Assembly (NCBI GenBank): GCA_013153755.1
Contig: JAADDU010000056.1
Coordinates: 1 to 13,195, forward strand
DNA from: Campylobacterota bacterium
GTDB lineage: Bacteria > Campylobacterota > Campylobacteria > Campylobacterales > Sulfurimonadaceae
Direction: 5' to 3'
Length of the DNA: 13,195 bases
The position numbers and the translations under genes are program-made. The notes beneath the pieces were generated by a model. It was not told where the DNA came from and did not search any database. It saw only the letters and a program-made list of their open reading frames with translations. Shown piece after piece: positions 1-6,255 of the stretch. Numbering within the stretch: the stretch's first letter is position 1; every line of letters begins with the position of its first letter.

Positions 1-4
1 GTAA

Positions 5-28
5 TTTGTAGTATAATGTATCTACAAA
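5..28 (+). promoter_or_regulatory. Promoter with overlapping inverted repeat, probable autoregulatory operator of the toxin-antitoxin pair
   Basis: A perfect -10 hexamer TATAAT lies at 12-17. It sits inside a 7-bp perfect inverted repeat, TTTGTAG (5-11) and CTACAAA (22-28), with a 10-bp spacer. A Shine-Dalgarno AAAGGA (27-32) follows, six bases before the antitoxin ATG at 39. Ribbon-helix-helix antitoxins usually bind paired half-sites over their own promoter, so this is the obvious candidate operator. The operator role is inferred; the palindrome and the -10 are seen directly. Confidence 0.6.
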
Positions 29-38
29 AGGATACATA

Positions 39-266
39 ATGAAGAAAGCTATAAATATTAGAATGGATGAAACACTTTTATCTGATTTAGATTCTTATGC
101 CCAAGAACTTGAACGTTCTCGTACTTATATTATTGAAAAAGCAGTAAGTACATATTTTGATACATTAGATGAGATGATTTCAGATAAACGTATAGATGAA
201 TTAAAAGCTGGAAAAACTGAAGTATATTCCCTCAAAGAAGTAGCACAAAGACTTGGACTAAACTAA
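39..266 (+). CDS. Ribbon-helix-helix (CopG/RelB-like) antitoxin
   Basis: A 75-residue protein predicted to neutralise the toxin encoded immediately downstream and to repress the operon. The N-terminus (residues 3-10, KAINIRMD) has the short beta-strand pattern of a ribbon-helix-helix DNA-binding dimer, followed by two helices (about 11-24 and 28-42). The C-terminal part ends in SLKEVAQRLGLN, a helix like those with which such antitoxins wrap their toxin. The start is supported by AAAGGA six bases upstream. Its TAA overlaps the toxin ATG by one base (TAATG), the coupled arrangement usual for type II pairs. The family call rests on pattern and context. The exact subfamily (RelB, DinJ, StbD or CopG) cannot be fixed here. 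Confidence 0.85.
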   Translation: MKKAINIRMDETLLSDLDSYAQELERSRTYIIEKAVSTYFDTLDEMISDKRIDELKAGKTEVYSLKEVAQRLGLN

Positions 267-517
267 TGTTTAAGATTATCGTTCCAAAAGCTACTTTTAA
301 AGAGTTAGAAAAGATTGATATACAAAATCAAAAACTTATTTTTGAAAAAATCAAAGATTTAGAAGTAGGAAACTTTTCAAATGATAAAGTCCTAAAAGGA
401 AGACATAAAGGTAAATTCAGAAAAAGAGCAGGAAATTATAGAATTGTGTATTTAAAAGAGAATGATATTTTAGTAATCACTCTCATTAGAATTGCTCATA
501 GAAAGGAAGTTTGCTAA
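266..517 (+). CDS. RelE/ParE-superfamily toxin
   Basis: An 83-residue basic protein of the RelE/ParE fold. RelE members cleave mRNA on the ribosome and ParE members poison gyrase. The sequence shows the family's C-terminal core: a basic patch (LKGRHKGKFRKR, 43-54), the central strand GNYRIVY (56-62), and the closing strand with HRKEVC (78-83), resembling the usual GDYRVIY...RIGHRxxVY pattern. The basic residues and the HR near the end favour an RNase (RelE/YafQ-like) activity over ParE, but this is inference. There is no good Shine-Dalgarno of its own, and the one-base overlap with the antitoxin stop suggests translational coupling, which keeps antitoxin in excess. The length is typical and the gene looks intact. 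Confidence 0.85.
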   Translation: MFKIIVPKATFKELEKIDIQNQKLIFEKIKDLEVGNFSNDKVLKGRHKGKFRKRAGNYRIVYLKENDILVITLIRIAHRKEVC

Positions 518-596
518 AAGTCTAACAAGGTGTTATATAAAATTATAAATTTGGCGACTAGTACAGATACTAAATATTGCTACAAAAATCTACAAG

Positions 597-905
597 CTAC
601 ACCCTAAACCTCTCATCCACATACCTAACAGCCATATAGTAAGCATTCATATCTTTAGAATCTATCTTAAAAAGTAGTTGCCTATACTTCAAGTAAGTTC
701 TATATACCTTTTTACTTTGAGAAATTTTACCTTTTTTTAAAAGCTCAAAACTAACAGCAGCATTTATAAGCCCTTTTTGTAACCTTACTTCGTTACAGTC
801 TAAAAAACGATTATCAAACCATATCTCTTCTATGACTTCATGAGCCTCATAAAACCTTTGCTCATCTAAGAGTGAGATAAATCTTTGTAAAACTTCTCTA
901 ATCAT
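597..905 (-). CDS. DUF309 family protein
   Basis: A 102-residue, probably all-helical cytoplasmic protein. The DUF309 signature is visible: FYEAHEVIEEIW (18-29), with the conserved Glu-Ala-His-Glu, and LQKGLINAAVSFELLKKG (42-59), with the usual Q-G-L-I-x-A pattern. The family has no well-established biochemical function. The start chosen is ATG at 905; an in-frame TTG at 908 would add one residue. The gene overlaps the end of the rhodanese-like gene by eight bases, so the two are very likely co-transcribed and translationally coupled. It converges on the toxin gene across 79 bases holding no recognisable gene. Confidence 0.8.
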   Translation of the reverse strand: MIREVLQRFISLLDEQRFYEAHEVIEEIWFDNRFLDCNEVRLQKGLINAAVSFELLKKGKISQSKKVYRTYLKYRQLLFKIDSKDMNAYYMAVRYVDERFRV

Positions 906-1209
906 CAAGCACCATCATGTTTTTTCTCCAGTAGCCTCTGCCACCTTTTAGGGAGATGCAGTGGTGGTTGGGAAACCTTTTTTTATACTCTTTTAGTCTA
1001 TCTAGTGTTGCTTTTCCTGTATCACAGTAAAATACAAATACACTTCCCTTAGGGTACTTTAACATTTTAGGAGGGTTATATACGACGGTGTAGGCTTTTT
1101 CTATAGGTGCTAAGATAGTATCTATCAAAACAACATCTATACCCTCTTTTTCTAAGTGTTTTTTGTTTTGTAAAAACTCTTTTTGAGTCCACTCATCTGG
1201 ATAAATCAT
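898..1209 (-). CDS. Rhodanese-like domain protein (possible sulfurtransferase)
   Basis: A 103-residue protein whose C-terminal half matches the second half of a rhodanese domain. It has a strand GSVFVFY (55-61), then an active-site-like loop CDTGKA with candidate nucleophile Cys62, a helix, and LKGGRGYW (87-94), the conserved L-x-GG-x-x-x-W that closes rhodanese domains. Rhodaneses carry a persulfide on the loop cysteine and move sulfur to acceptors. The domain is compact, because the N-terminal rhodanese half is represented only by residues 1-50, which I cannot align confidently. The ATG at 1209 is preceded by a GAGG eight bases away. The stop overlaps the DUF309 start. Activity is inferred from Cys62 and the loop; the physiological acceptor is unknown. 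Confidence 0.65.
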   Translation of the reverse strand: MIYPDEWTQKEFLQNKKHLEKEGIDVVLIDTILAPIEKAYTVVYNPPKMLKYPKGSVFVFYCDTGKATLDRLKEYKKRFPNHHCISLKGGRGYWRKNMMVLDD

Positions 1210-1237
1210 ACTTTAAACCTCGACTTTTATATCTATA

Positions 1238-1243
1238 ATTTTA
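1238..1243 (-). promoter_or_regulatory. Candidate -10 element of the rhodanese-like/DUF309 operon
   Basis: On the minus strand TAAAAT lies within the 10-mer GTTAAAATTA (1236-1245), about 29 bases upstream of the start codon. The identical 10-mer lies about 27 bases upstream of the dnaB start (6157-6166). No -35 is evident, which is common for sigma-70 promoters in Campylobacterota. Assignment is by motif and position only. Confidence 0.35.
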
Positions 1244-1274
1244 ACACAAAATCGTATATTCATTCACTTTTTGG

Positions 1275-1280
1275 TACAAT
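1275..1280 (+). promoter_or_regulatory. Candidate -10 element of the acyl ligase gene
   Basis: TACAAT lies downstream of a T-rich stretch (1268-1272). It would place transcription start near 1287, about 32 bases before the preferred ATG at 1319. No convincing -35 is seen. Confidence 0.4.
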
Positions 1281-1318
1281 TATCTACTTATACTCAATTT
1301 TGATTTATGGAAGAAGAT

Positions 1319-2461
1319 ATGAAGATTTATGATATGGATAAAAAATGCTTTGTAGAGATACAAAAGTATGATAATCCATCAAGAAAAGTAGAACAATTAA
1401 GTGATGCATTATATCGCTTTGAAAATAATATGTTTGATATCATTTACGATAAATCTCAACCATCTTTGGTGGAGTATATAAACTCACTAGATGCAGATAT
1501 GCTTACTCAAGATGGTATGCAGTTTCTATACTTTACATCAGGAACAACAGGAACACCGACAGGTGTATATAAAACGAAACAAAATTCACTCCTACAAGCA
1601 CAAGCACTTATAAAAACTTTTAAAGGACAAAAGTTTGATAGAGTTGTAACAACTGTACCTTTTGTTCATATTTATGGTGTTGATATTGGTGGTGTTGTAC
1701 CTTTAGAGTTAGATATAGATGTATGGACAAAAGAGAACTTCCTACCCCAAGAGTTGGCAGTTGAAGCTCAAAAACCAAACACACTCATAGTAACAACACC
1801 AGTATTTATAAAAGCACTAAACAGAGTTAAAAAAGATGCAAAATTTACTTCATCTTTATTTTTAACATCAACTGCACCCCTTCCACTTGAAGATGCAAAA
1901 GAGTTTAGGGAGCATTATGGTTGTTCAGTTATGCAACTTTTTGCATCAACCGAAACAGGTTTGATGGCATATAAAGTTGATGATGAACAGATTTTAAAAG
2001 CGTATGATGGTATCCATATAGGTGAAGATAGTGGGATGTTAAATATCTCTTCGCCACTTGTTACACAAAGGGTTATAAGTGATGGTAAACTCAAAGATGT
2101 TGTACAGCCTTTTCAGACAGAAGATATAGTTGAGATAGTGGATGAGCATAGTTTTAAACTCTTAGGTCGTAGCTCAAACCTTGCAAAGATAGCAGGAAAA
2201 AGGGTTTCAACCCAACAGATAGAAAATCTCATAGAGCTTGTAGATGGCATAGATGCAGTGCTTATAAAGATAAGAAAAGATGAAAGAGCCTTAAAAGATG
2301 AGATACTAGAGATATATGTAGAGGGGCAAAAAGAGCTAAAACCAAAAGAGCTAAAAGCGATACTAAAAGAAAATTTCGGCTCTATACATATACCCTTTAA
2401 GATACATAATAACATGAAGATACTTAGAAGTTCTGTTGGTAAAAAGATAGGGTTTGAGTAG
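1319..2461 (+). CDS. AMP-forming acyl ligase / acyl-CoA synthetase-like protein, short N-terminus
   Basis: A 380-residue member of the ANL adenylating superfamily, which activates a carboxylate with ATP to an acyl-AMP and then passes it to CoA or a carrier thiol. The motifs appear in order: nucleotide-binding TSGTTGTPTGV (73-83), FASTETG (208-214), TEDIVE (267-272), GRSSNLAKIAGKRVS (283-297) and the C-terminal lysine loop RSSVGKK (370-376). Typical family members have about 500 residues or more with roughly 150 before the TSGTTG motif; here there are only about 72. Two consensus positions differ: Thr for the usual Lys in the P-loop (PTG rather than PKG) and Ser-Ser where GRxDD is usual. ATG 1319 is preferred because GGAAG lies five bases upstream; the earlier ATG at 1307 has no ribosome site. 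It is a single gene convergent with the ComEC-like gene. The substrate cannot be predicted. Confidence 0.8.
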   Translation: MKIYDMDKKCFVEIQKYDNPSRKVEQLSDALYRFENNMFDIIYDKSQPSLVEYINSLDADMLTQDGMQFLYFTSGTTGTPTGVYKTKQNSLLQAQALIKTFKGQKFDRVVTTVPFVHIYGVDIGGVVPLELDIDVWTKENFLPQELAVEAQKPNTLIVTTPVFIKALNRVKKDAKFTSSLFLTSTAPLPLEDAKEFREHYGCSVMQLFASTETGLMAYKVDDEQILKAYDGIHIGEDSGMLNISSPLVTQRVISDGKLKDVVQPFQTEDIVEIVDEHSFKLLGRSSNLAKIAGKRVSTQQIENLIELVDGIDAVLIKIRKDERALKDEILEIYVEGQKELKPKELKAILKENFGSIHIPFKIHNNMKILRSSVGKKIGFE

Positions 2462-2466
2462 AAGAT

Positions 2467-3654
2467 TTATAAAAACCAACATAAAAGAAGAGACAAAAAC
2501 ATATATAGATACAACCAAGCCATATTTATGGTTAGTTCTATATGTTCCCCACTTAGATGCAGTAGTTTGTATAAATTATGGTCTAAAAGGTCACCATAAC
2601 CAACTAGATGCAGTAGTATGCTTAGTGGGTAGAAAAAGCTAAAAAGTAGAGTCCAAACTATTGATAGTGGATGATATATACTAAAGTTTCCAAATATGCT
2701 TAGAGAGTAGGGTAGCATAGTTATATATATCCAGACAGGAAGTAGAATAAATTTATAAACTTTACTGATATTTTTAAAAAGTATAAAAAACAAAAAGATA
2801 TAAAAAACTCCCCCTACAGATAACCAAAAACCAAGACTAAAAATGAGTTTTATAAAGATAGCTAAAAGAAAAATAACACTAAGTGCAAGTGTTTGCATCG
2901 AGATAACTTTTATACCTCTATCATAAAGTATAAAACCTATCATCAGCATAAAGTATGAGCGAAGTAAAGATGGTGGTGAGTCTAAAAAGATTAGGTATGA
3001 TAAGAGTAAAAAAGATATAAATAAAAAGAGATCTATGTTTGCATTTCTATATGGAAAGTATTTATATTGAAAAAAGCTATAGATGGGTCTTAACATAAAA
3101 AACAACAAAGCACTCAAAACACTAAGATGAAAACCACTAATAGCAAATAGATGTGATATACCTAGATATGAAAAACTTTGTTGTAACTCTTTGTTAAGAG
3201 GTGTTGCACTAAAGAGTGCTTGGTATATATTTGTCATGTTTTTATCGGTATGTTGTGATGCTATAAAGTGATTTAGTTTTTGTTTTAGCGTATCTAGTTT
3301 TTTTATCTTTAAGATTTTAGAGTAGCTGTAAAATGAGGTAAGATACCCGTAAAAGCTCACTCTGTTTGTATATATTTTAAGTGTAAATTTTTTTTCTGTT
3401 AAGTTGTTTATGTTTTTTTTAAACTTTGAGTAGAAGATGATACCATCATCTATTTTTAGTTTGACTAGTTTATATTTAGTTGATTTATTTTGTTTTTTAT
3501 AAGATGTTAAGACCACTGCATCTACTGTAATAGTATCAAAACGGGTAAAATTTTTATATTCTTGATAGTGTATGATGAGTGAGTAAAAAAAGAGTAAAAA
3601 TATGAAAAAACCAAATCTATATGTTAGTATAAATTTGGTTTTTTCTAAGTGCAT
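2467..3654 (-). CDS. ComEC/Rec2-like competence-domain membrane protein (no hydrolase domain)
   Basis: A 395-residue polytopic inner-membrane protein related to the ComEC/Rec2 DNA-uptake channel. The family signature GISHLFAISGFHLSVL (165-180) is clear, followed by SPPSLLRSYFM (226-236), FSLGFWLSVGG (272-282) and YHPLSIVW (327-334). There is one N-terminal membrane segment (about 9-29), a short soluble region (30-160), and about seven or eight hydrophobic segments to the end. Full ComEC proteins of some 700 residues add a C-terminal metallo-beta-lactamase domain, which is absent here; short forms of this kind occur in Campylobacterota. The ATG directly follows the dnaB TAG (TAGATG), so translation is probably coupled to dnaB. 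A role in transforming-DNA uptake is inferred from family. It ends five bases from the convergent ligase gene with no strong terminator. Confidence 0.8.
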   Translation of the reverse strand: MHLEKTKFILTYRFGFFIFLLFFYSLIIHYQEYKNFTRFDTITVDAVVLTSYKKQNKSTKYKLVKLKIDDGIIFYSKFKKNINNLTEKKFTLKIYTNRVSFYGYLTSFYSYSKILKIKKLDTLKQKLNHFIASQHTDKNMTNIYQALFSATPLNKELQQSFSYLGISHLFAISGFHLSVLSALLFFMLRPIYSFFQYKYFPYRNANIDLFLFISFLLLSYLIFLDSPPSLLRSYFMLMIGFILYDRGIKVISMQTLALSVIFLLAIFIKLIFSLGFWLSVGGVFYIFLFFILFKNISKVYKFILLPVWIYITMLPYSLSIFGNFSIYHPLSIVWTLLFSFFYPLSILLHLVGYGDLLDHNLYKLLHLSGEHIELTINMAWLYLYMFLSLLLCWFL

Positions 3655-6132
3655 CTAAAGTGTCGGCATCGACATCGAATCGTTTGGTATCTCCATGTTT
3701 GCACTTTTTGTATCTATATGCTCATAAGTAGTTTCAATAGCACGAGGCATTGCATCTACAAAACGGGTAAGCTTCTTTTGAAAGACTAGTTTAACATGAC
3801 CTGTTGGACCATTACGCTGTTTACCTATGATGATTTCTGCATCTTCTTCCTCTTTTTCTATATACTCAGATACAAACTCTCTGCCTTCTGCTTTTGCTGC
3901 TTTTTCTCGCTCTTTTTCCTCTTTGTAAAGGTAAACATCATCACGATAAACAAACAAAATGATATCAGCATCTTGCTCGATAGAACCAGATTCACGGATA
4001 TCACTTAGCATAGGTCGTTTGTCATTACGACTCTCTAGTCCACGATTTAACTGCGAGAGGGCAACTATAGGCATATTTAACTCTCTTGCAAGCATTTTAA
4101 GTCCACGTGATATTTCACTTACTTGTAAGTGTCTATCTTGATTCCCAACCCCTTGCATAATTTGTAGGTAATCAATCACGGCTATCTCTATCTCAGGGTG
4201 CTGGTTTTTAAGTTTTCTTAGTTTACTTCTAAGTTGATTTATATTTATGCTACCTTGGTCATCTACAAAAAGTTTAGCACCATTCATCCTGTCTATAGAG
4301 CCATTTAGTCTGCTCCACTCATCATCATTCATATCTCCAACACGGAGCTTTTGAAGTGGTATGGATGTCTGGATGGAGAGAAGTCTTAACATTAACTGTT
4401 CTGCTGGCATCTCTAGTGAGAAAAAAGCTACACCTTTGCCTTGTGTTATGAGGCTGTTTACGGTGTTTAGTATAAATGAAGTATTATGAGTAACCGTCAT
4501 ATCTTCAAGTAAAAACAGATGATTGCCATCTATAGTAAAACCAAAATAATCATCAACTTTGTCATACTCAACTTTTATCCCAGTATGTTTTATATCTCTT
4601 TTTGCTTTTAATTTTCTTGGCTGTTTTCTTTTTATCTTAGTTGGTATGGTATCTAAATCGCCGACTATTCTAAGTCTATAAACTTCACATTCATAGTTTA
4701 TTTTTTTGATTCTTGCTTTTTTTGTTTTAAAAGATACTCTAAAACCAAGAGAATCTGCTAAAAATTTTATCTGTTTTGCTAAGTTTTTATCTTTTTGAAC
4801 TATCTCAAAAACATTAAATTTTTTATCATAGTAACCATCGCTATCTAGTAAACCTGCTAAAAGTTCAAGACGATTTTGTTTTGAGTTTTGGATATAGGTA
4901 TGTGGTATATATTTGTTATCTAAAACTCCAAGATTTCTTAATCTTGTTTGCAGAGAATTATCATCTTTATAGTATCCACCCCTTTGACCTGAAGTTATCG
5001 CATATATTGGGCATTTTTCTTTGTTTTTATGTTGTTTTGTTACTTGTAAATTTAGAGTTTTTGCATAATTTTCTAAGTACTTTACAATCTCTTTATCTTG
5101 TGTTGAGATTCCAACATTACTACTAGTACCATCCCCAAGCCAAATGCCTAAAAAATATGGCTCTATTGGCAGATGTTGCTCATCAAAATCTATACCGACT
5201 TTATAACCTTTATAGTTTGAGTGAAATTTATCTGACTTTTTATTGTAATCTTTTATAGATATATTTAAAACATCTCCGTGTTTGTGTTTACCCTCATTGC
5301 GACTTCTTTTAAGTGATAGTATATGGCTCTCATTTACACGATAGTCTATCCCCTTATTTTGACGCACCCAATACATCTTTTCTCTACCACGAGCCAACGA
5401 GAGAACATTTCTAGGGGTACTGTCATCCCCCATAAGCTCATCACCCACCTCTATATCTTCTACATTTTTCAGAGTACCATCAAACATCACCACTTTAGTT
5501 CCACGACCAAGGCATTTCCCCATCGCTGGTCTTGCTGCGATGATAACTAAGTCCCCTTTACCAAACCCTGTTGTCATCTTGTTTAGTTCTGCAAAACCTG
5601 TGTCTACACCTACTAAAACACTATTTCCACGAGCTTTCATCTCTTTGATGTATTCCATAGTATCATAGGTCATTTGAGGGGAGTCTTTGAAGTCACTTGT
5701 TTGATTTTCTTGTGTTATCTCATAAAGTTTTTTCTCAACTATATCTACAACTTCTGCAGATGGTAATTCCTCTTCTACTGTTACTCTTTTTATCTCCGTA
5801 GTAAGTGTTAAAAGATGGCGTTTTAAAGACTTGTCTTTTATCTCATCTACATAAGCTTTTGTATTTGCTATAGGGTTTGCCGATAAAATCTCAAGCATAA
5901 CCTGCTCATCAAATTTTTTAATTTTTATAAGCTCTTTTTTTATAAACTCTTCATCTATAGGTTGGTCTTTTTGAAGTAGGGCAGTCATAGCTAAAAATAT
6001 ATCTTGATGTGCTGGAAGGTAAAAGTCATCTTTTTTTAGGGTTACACTAAGTTCATCAAATTGTGATGGTTCAAAAACTATGGAACTAAGTACACTTCTC
6101 TCAAAGGCTAGGTTATATAAGTTGTCTTGCAA
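3655..6132 (-). CDS. dnaB: Replicative DNA helicase DnaB, intein-containing precursor
   Basis: Hexameric replicative helicase that unwinds DNA at the fork. The 825-residue precursor comprises extein residues 1-206 and 551-825 (481 residues once joined, normal for DnaB) and a 344-residue intein at 207-550. The N-terminal domain spans about 1-100. The RecA-like ATPase starts at Walker A, ARPAMGK (200-206) joined to TSF (551-553), so the intein splits the nucleotide-binding loop between Lys206 and Thr551. Walker B is IAVIDYLQ (650-657); SLEMPAEQL (572-580), RESGSIEQDAD (713-723) and KQRNGPTG (771-778) are DnaB signatures. The start is a TTG at 6132 with GGG of an AAAGGG site five bases upstream; an in-frame TAA just upstream excludes an earlier start. 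Helicase activity must await protein splicing. It is followed without a gap by the ComEC-like gene. Confidence 0.97.
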   Translation of the reverse strand: MQDNLYNLAFERSVLSSIVFEPSQFDELSVTLKKDDFYLPAHQDIFLAMTALLQKDQPIDEEFIKKELIKIKKFDEQVMLEILSANPIANTKAYVDEIKDKSLKRHLLTLTTEIKRVTVEEELPSAEVVDIVEKKLYEITQENQTSDFKDSPQMTYDTMEYIKEMKARGNSVLVGVDTGFAELNKMTTGFGKGDLVIIAARPAMGKCLGRGTKVVMFDGTLKNVEDIEVGDELMGDDSTPRNVLSLARGREKMYWVRQNKGIDYRVNESHILSLKRSRNEGKHKHGDVLNISIKDYNKKSDKFHSNYKGYKVGIDFDEQHLPIEPYFLGIWLGDGTSSNVGISTQDKEIVKYLENYAKTLNLQVTKQHKNKEKCPIYAITSGQRGGYYKDDNSLQTRLRNLGVLDNKYIPHTYIQNSKQNRLELLAGLLDSDGYYDKKFNVFEIVQKDKNLAKQIKFLADSLGFRVSFKTKKARIKKINYECEVYRLRIVGDLDTIPTKIKRKQPRKLKAKRDIKHTGIKVEYDKVDDYFGFTIDGNHLFLLEDMTVTHNTSFILNTVNSLITQGKGVAFFSLEMPAEQLMLRLLSIQTSIPLQKLRVGDMNDDEWSRLNGSIDRMNGAKLFVDDQGSININQLRSKLRKLKNQHPEIEIAVIDYLQIMQGVGNQDRHLQVSEISRGLKMLARELNMPIVALSQLNRGLESRNDKRPMLSDIRESGSIEQDADIILFVYRDDVYLYKEEKEREKAAKAEGREFVSEYIEKEEEDAEIIIGKQRNGPTGHVKLVFQKKLTRFVDAMPRAIETTYEHIDTKSANMEIPNDSMSMPTL
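4483..5514 (-). mobile_element. Intein with LAGLIDADG homing endonuclease inserted at the DnaB Walker A motif
   Basis: An in-frame self-splicing element covering DnaB residues 207-550. Block A starts at Cys207 (CLGRGTKVVMFDG), a block B-like NESH lies at 267-270, block F is YFGFTIDGNHLFLLED (529-544) and block G is TVTHN, with penultimate His549 and terminal Asn550. The +1 extein residue is Thr551, an allowed nucleophile. Block B normally reads TxxH; here it is NxxH. The endonuclease core shows both LAGLIDADG helices: LGIWLGDG (328-335, Asp334) and LAGLLDSDG (425-433, Asp432), so homing activity may persist. The P-loop GK|T position is a recurrent DnaB intein site. The other known DnaB site, in RESGSIEQD, is empty here. 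The intein appears AT-richer and more Lys-rich than the extein, as expected of a separately inherited element. Boundaries follow directly from the extein alignment. Confidence 0.95.
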
Positions 6133-6158
6133 AATTTCCCTTTATGTTTATTATGGTA

Positions 6159-6164
6159 ATTTTA
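6159..6164 (-). promoter_or_regulatory. Candidate -10 element of dnaB
   Basis: Minus-strand TAAAAT within GTTAAAATTA (6157-6166) would start transcription near 6152, leaving a leader of about 20 bases that contains the AAAGGG ribosome site (6138-6143). The same 10-mer sits at an equivalent distance ahead of the rhodanese-like gene. Confidence 0.35.
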
Positions 6165-6220
6165 ACATACTAAATTTAAATTTTACACTTTTGCTAAAGT
6201 TTTTGTTTCAAGTGTTATGA

Positions 6221-6226
6221 TATACT
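6221..6226 (+). promoter_or_regulatory. Candidate -10 element of the diiron-protein/PAS-GGDEF-EAL operon
   Basis: TATACT follows a T-rich stretch (6199-6208), as is typical of Campylobacterota sigma-70 promoters, which often lack a -35. Transcription would start near 6233. A TAGG (6245-6248) seven bases before the ATG at 6256 serves as ribosome site. A CCTAGG palindrome (6243-6248) overlaps it. Confidence 0.45.
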
Positions 6227-6255
6227 AAGCCTAAAATTAAGACCTAGGTACAGAT

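Noticed and set aside
520..537. GTCTAAC followed by AAGGTGTTA after the toxin gene, resembling one end of an integron attC site next to a toxin-antitoxin module
   Set aside because: It fits RYYYAAC, but no matching GTTRRRY partner or complementary arm lies within the expected 60-140 bases, so a folded attC cannot form.
2113..2415. 100-residue minus-strand open frame inside the acyl ligase
   Set aside because: Ser/Phe/Ile-rich antisense shadow of a clear coding gene, with no recognisable domain.
2451..2477. GGTTT...AAACC as a terminator between the ligase and ComEC-like genes
   Set aside because: Only a 5-bp stem with a 17-base loop and no U-run; too weak to call.
2554..2617. 13-base direct repeat TAGATGCAGTAGT at 2554-2566 and 2605-2617
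   Set aside because: The offset is 51 bases (17 codons), and both copies encode the hydrophobic Leu-Leu-His-Leu in the ComEC-like protein; most likely coding coincidence.
2454..2642. 62-residue plus-strand open frame after the ligase
   Set aside because: It lies opposite the C-terminal part of the ComEC-like protein and has no family features.
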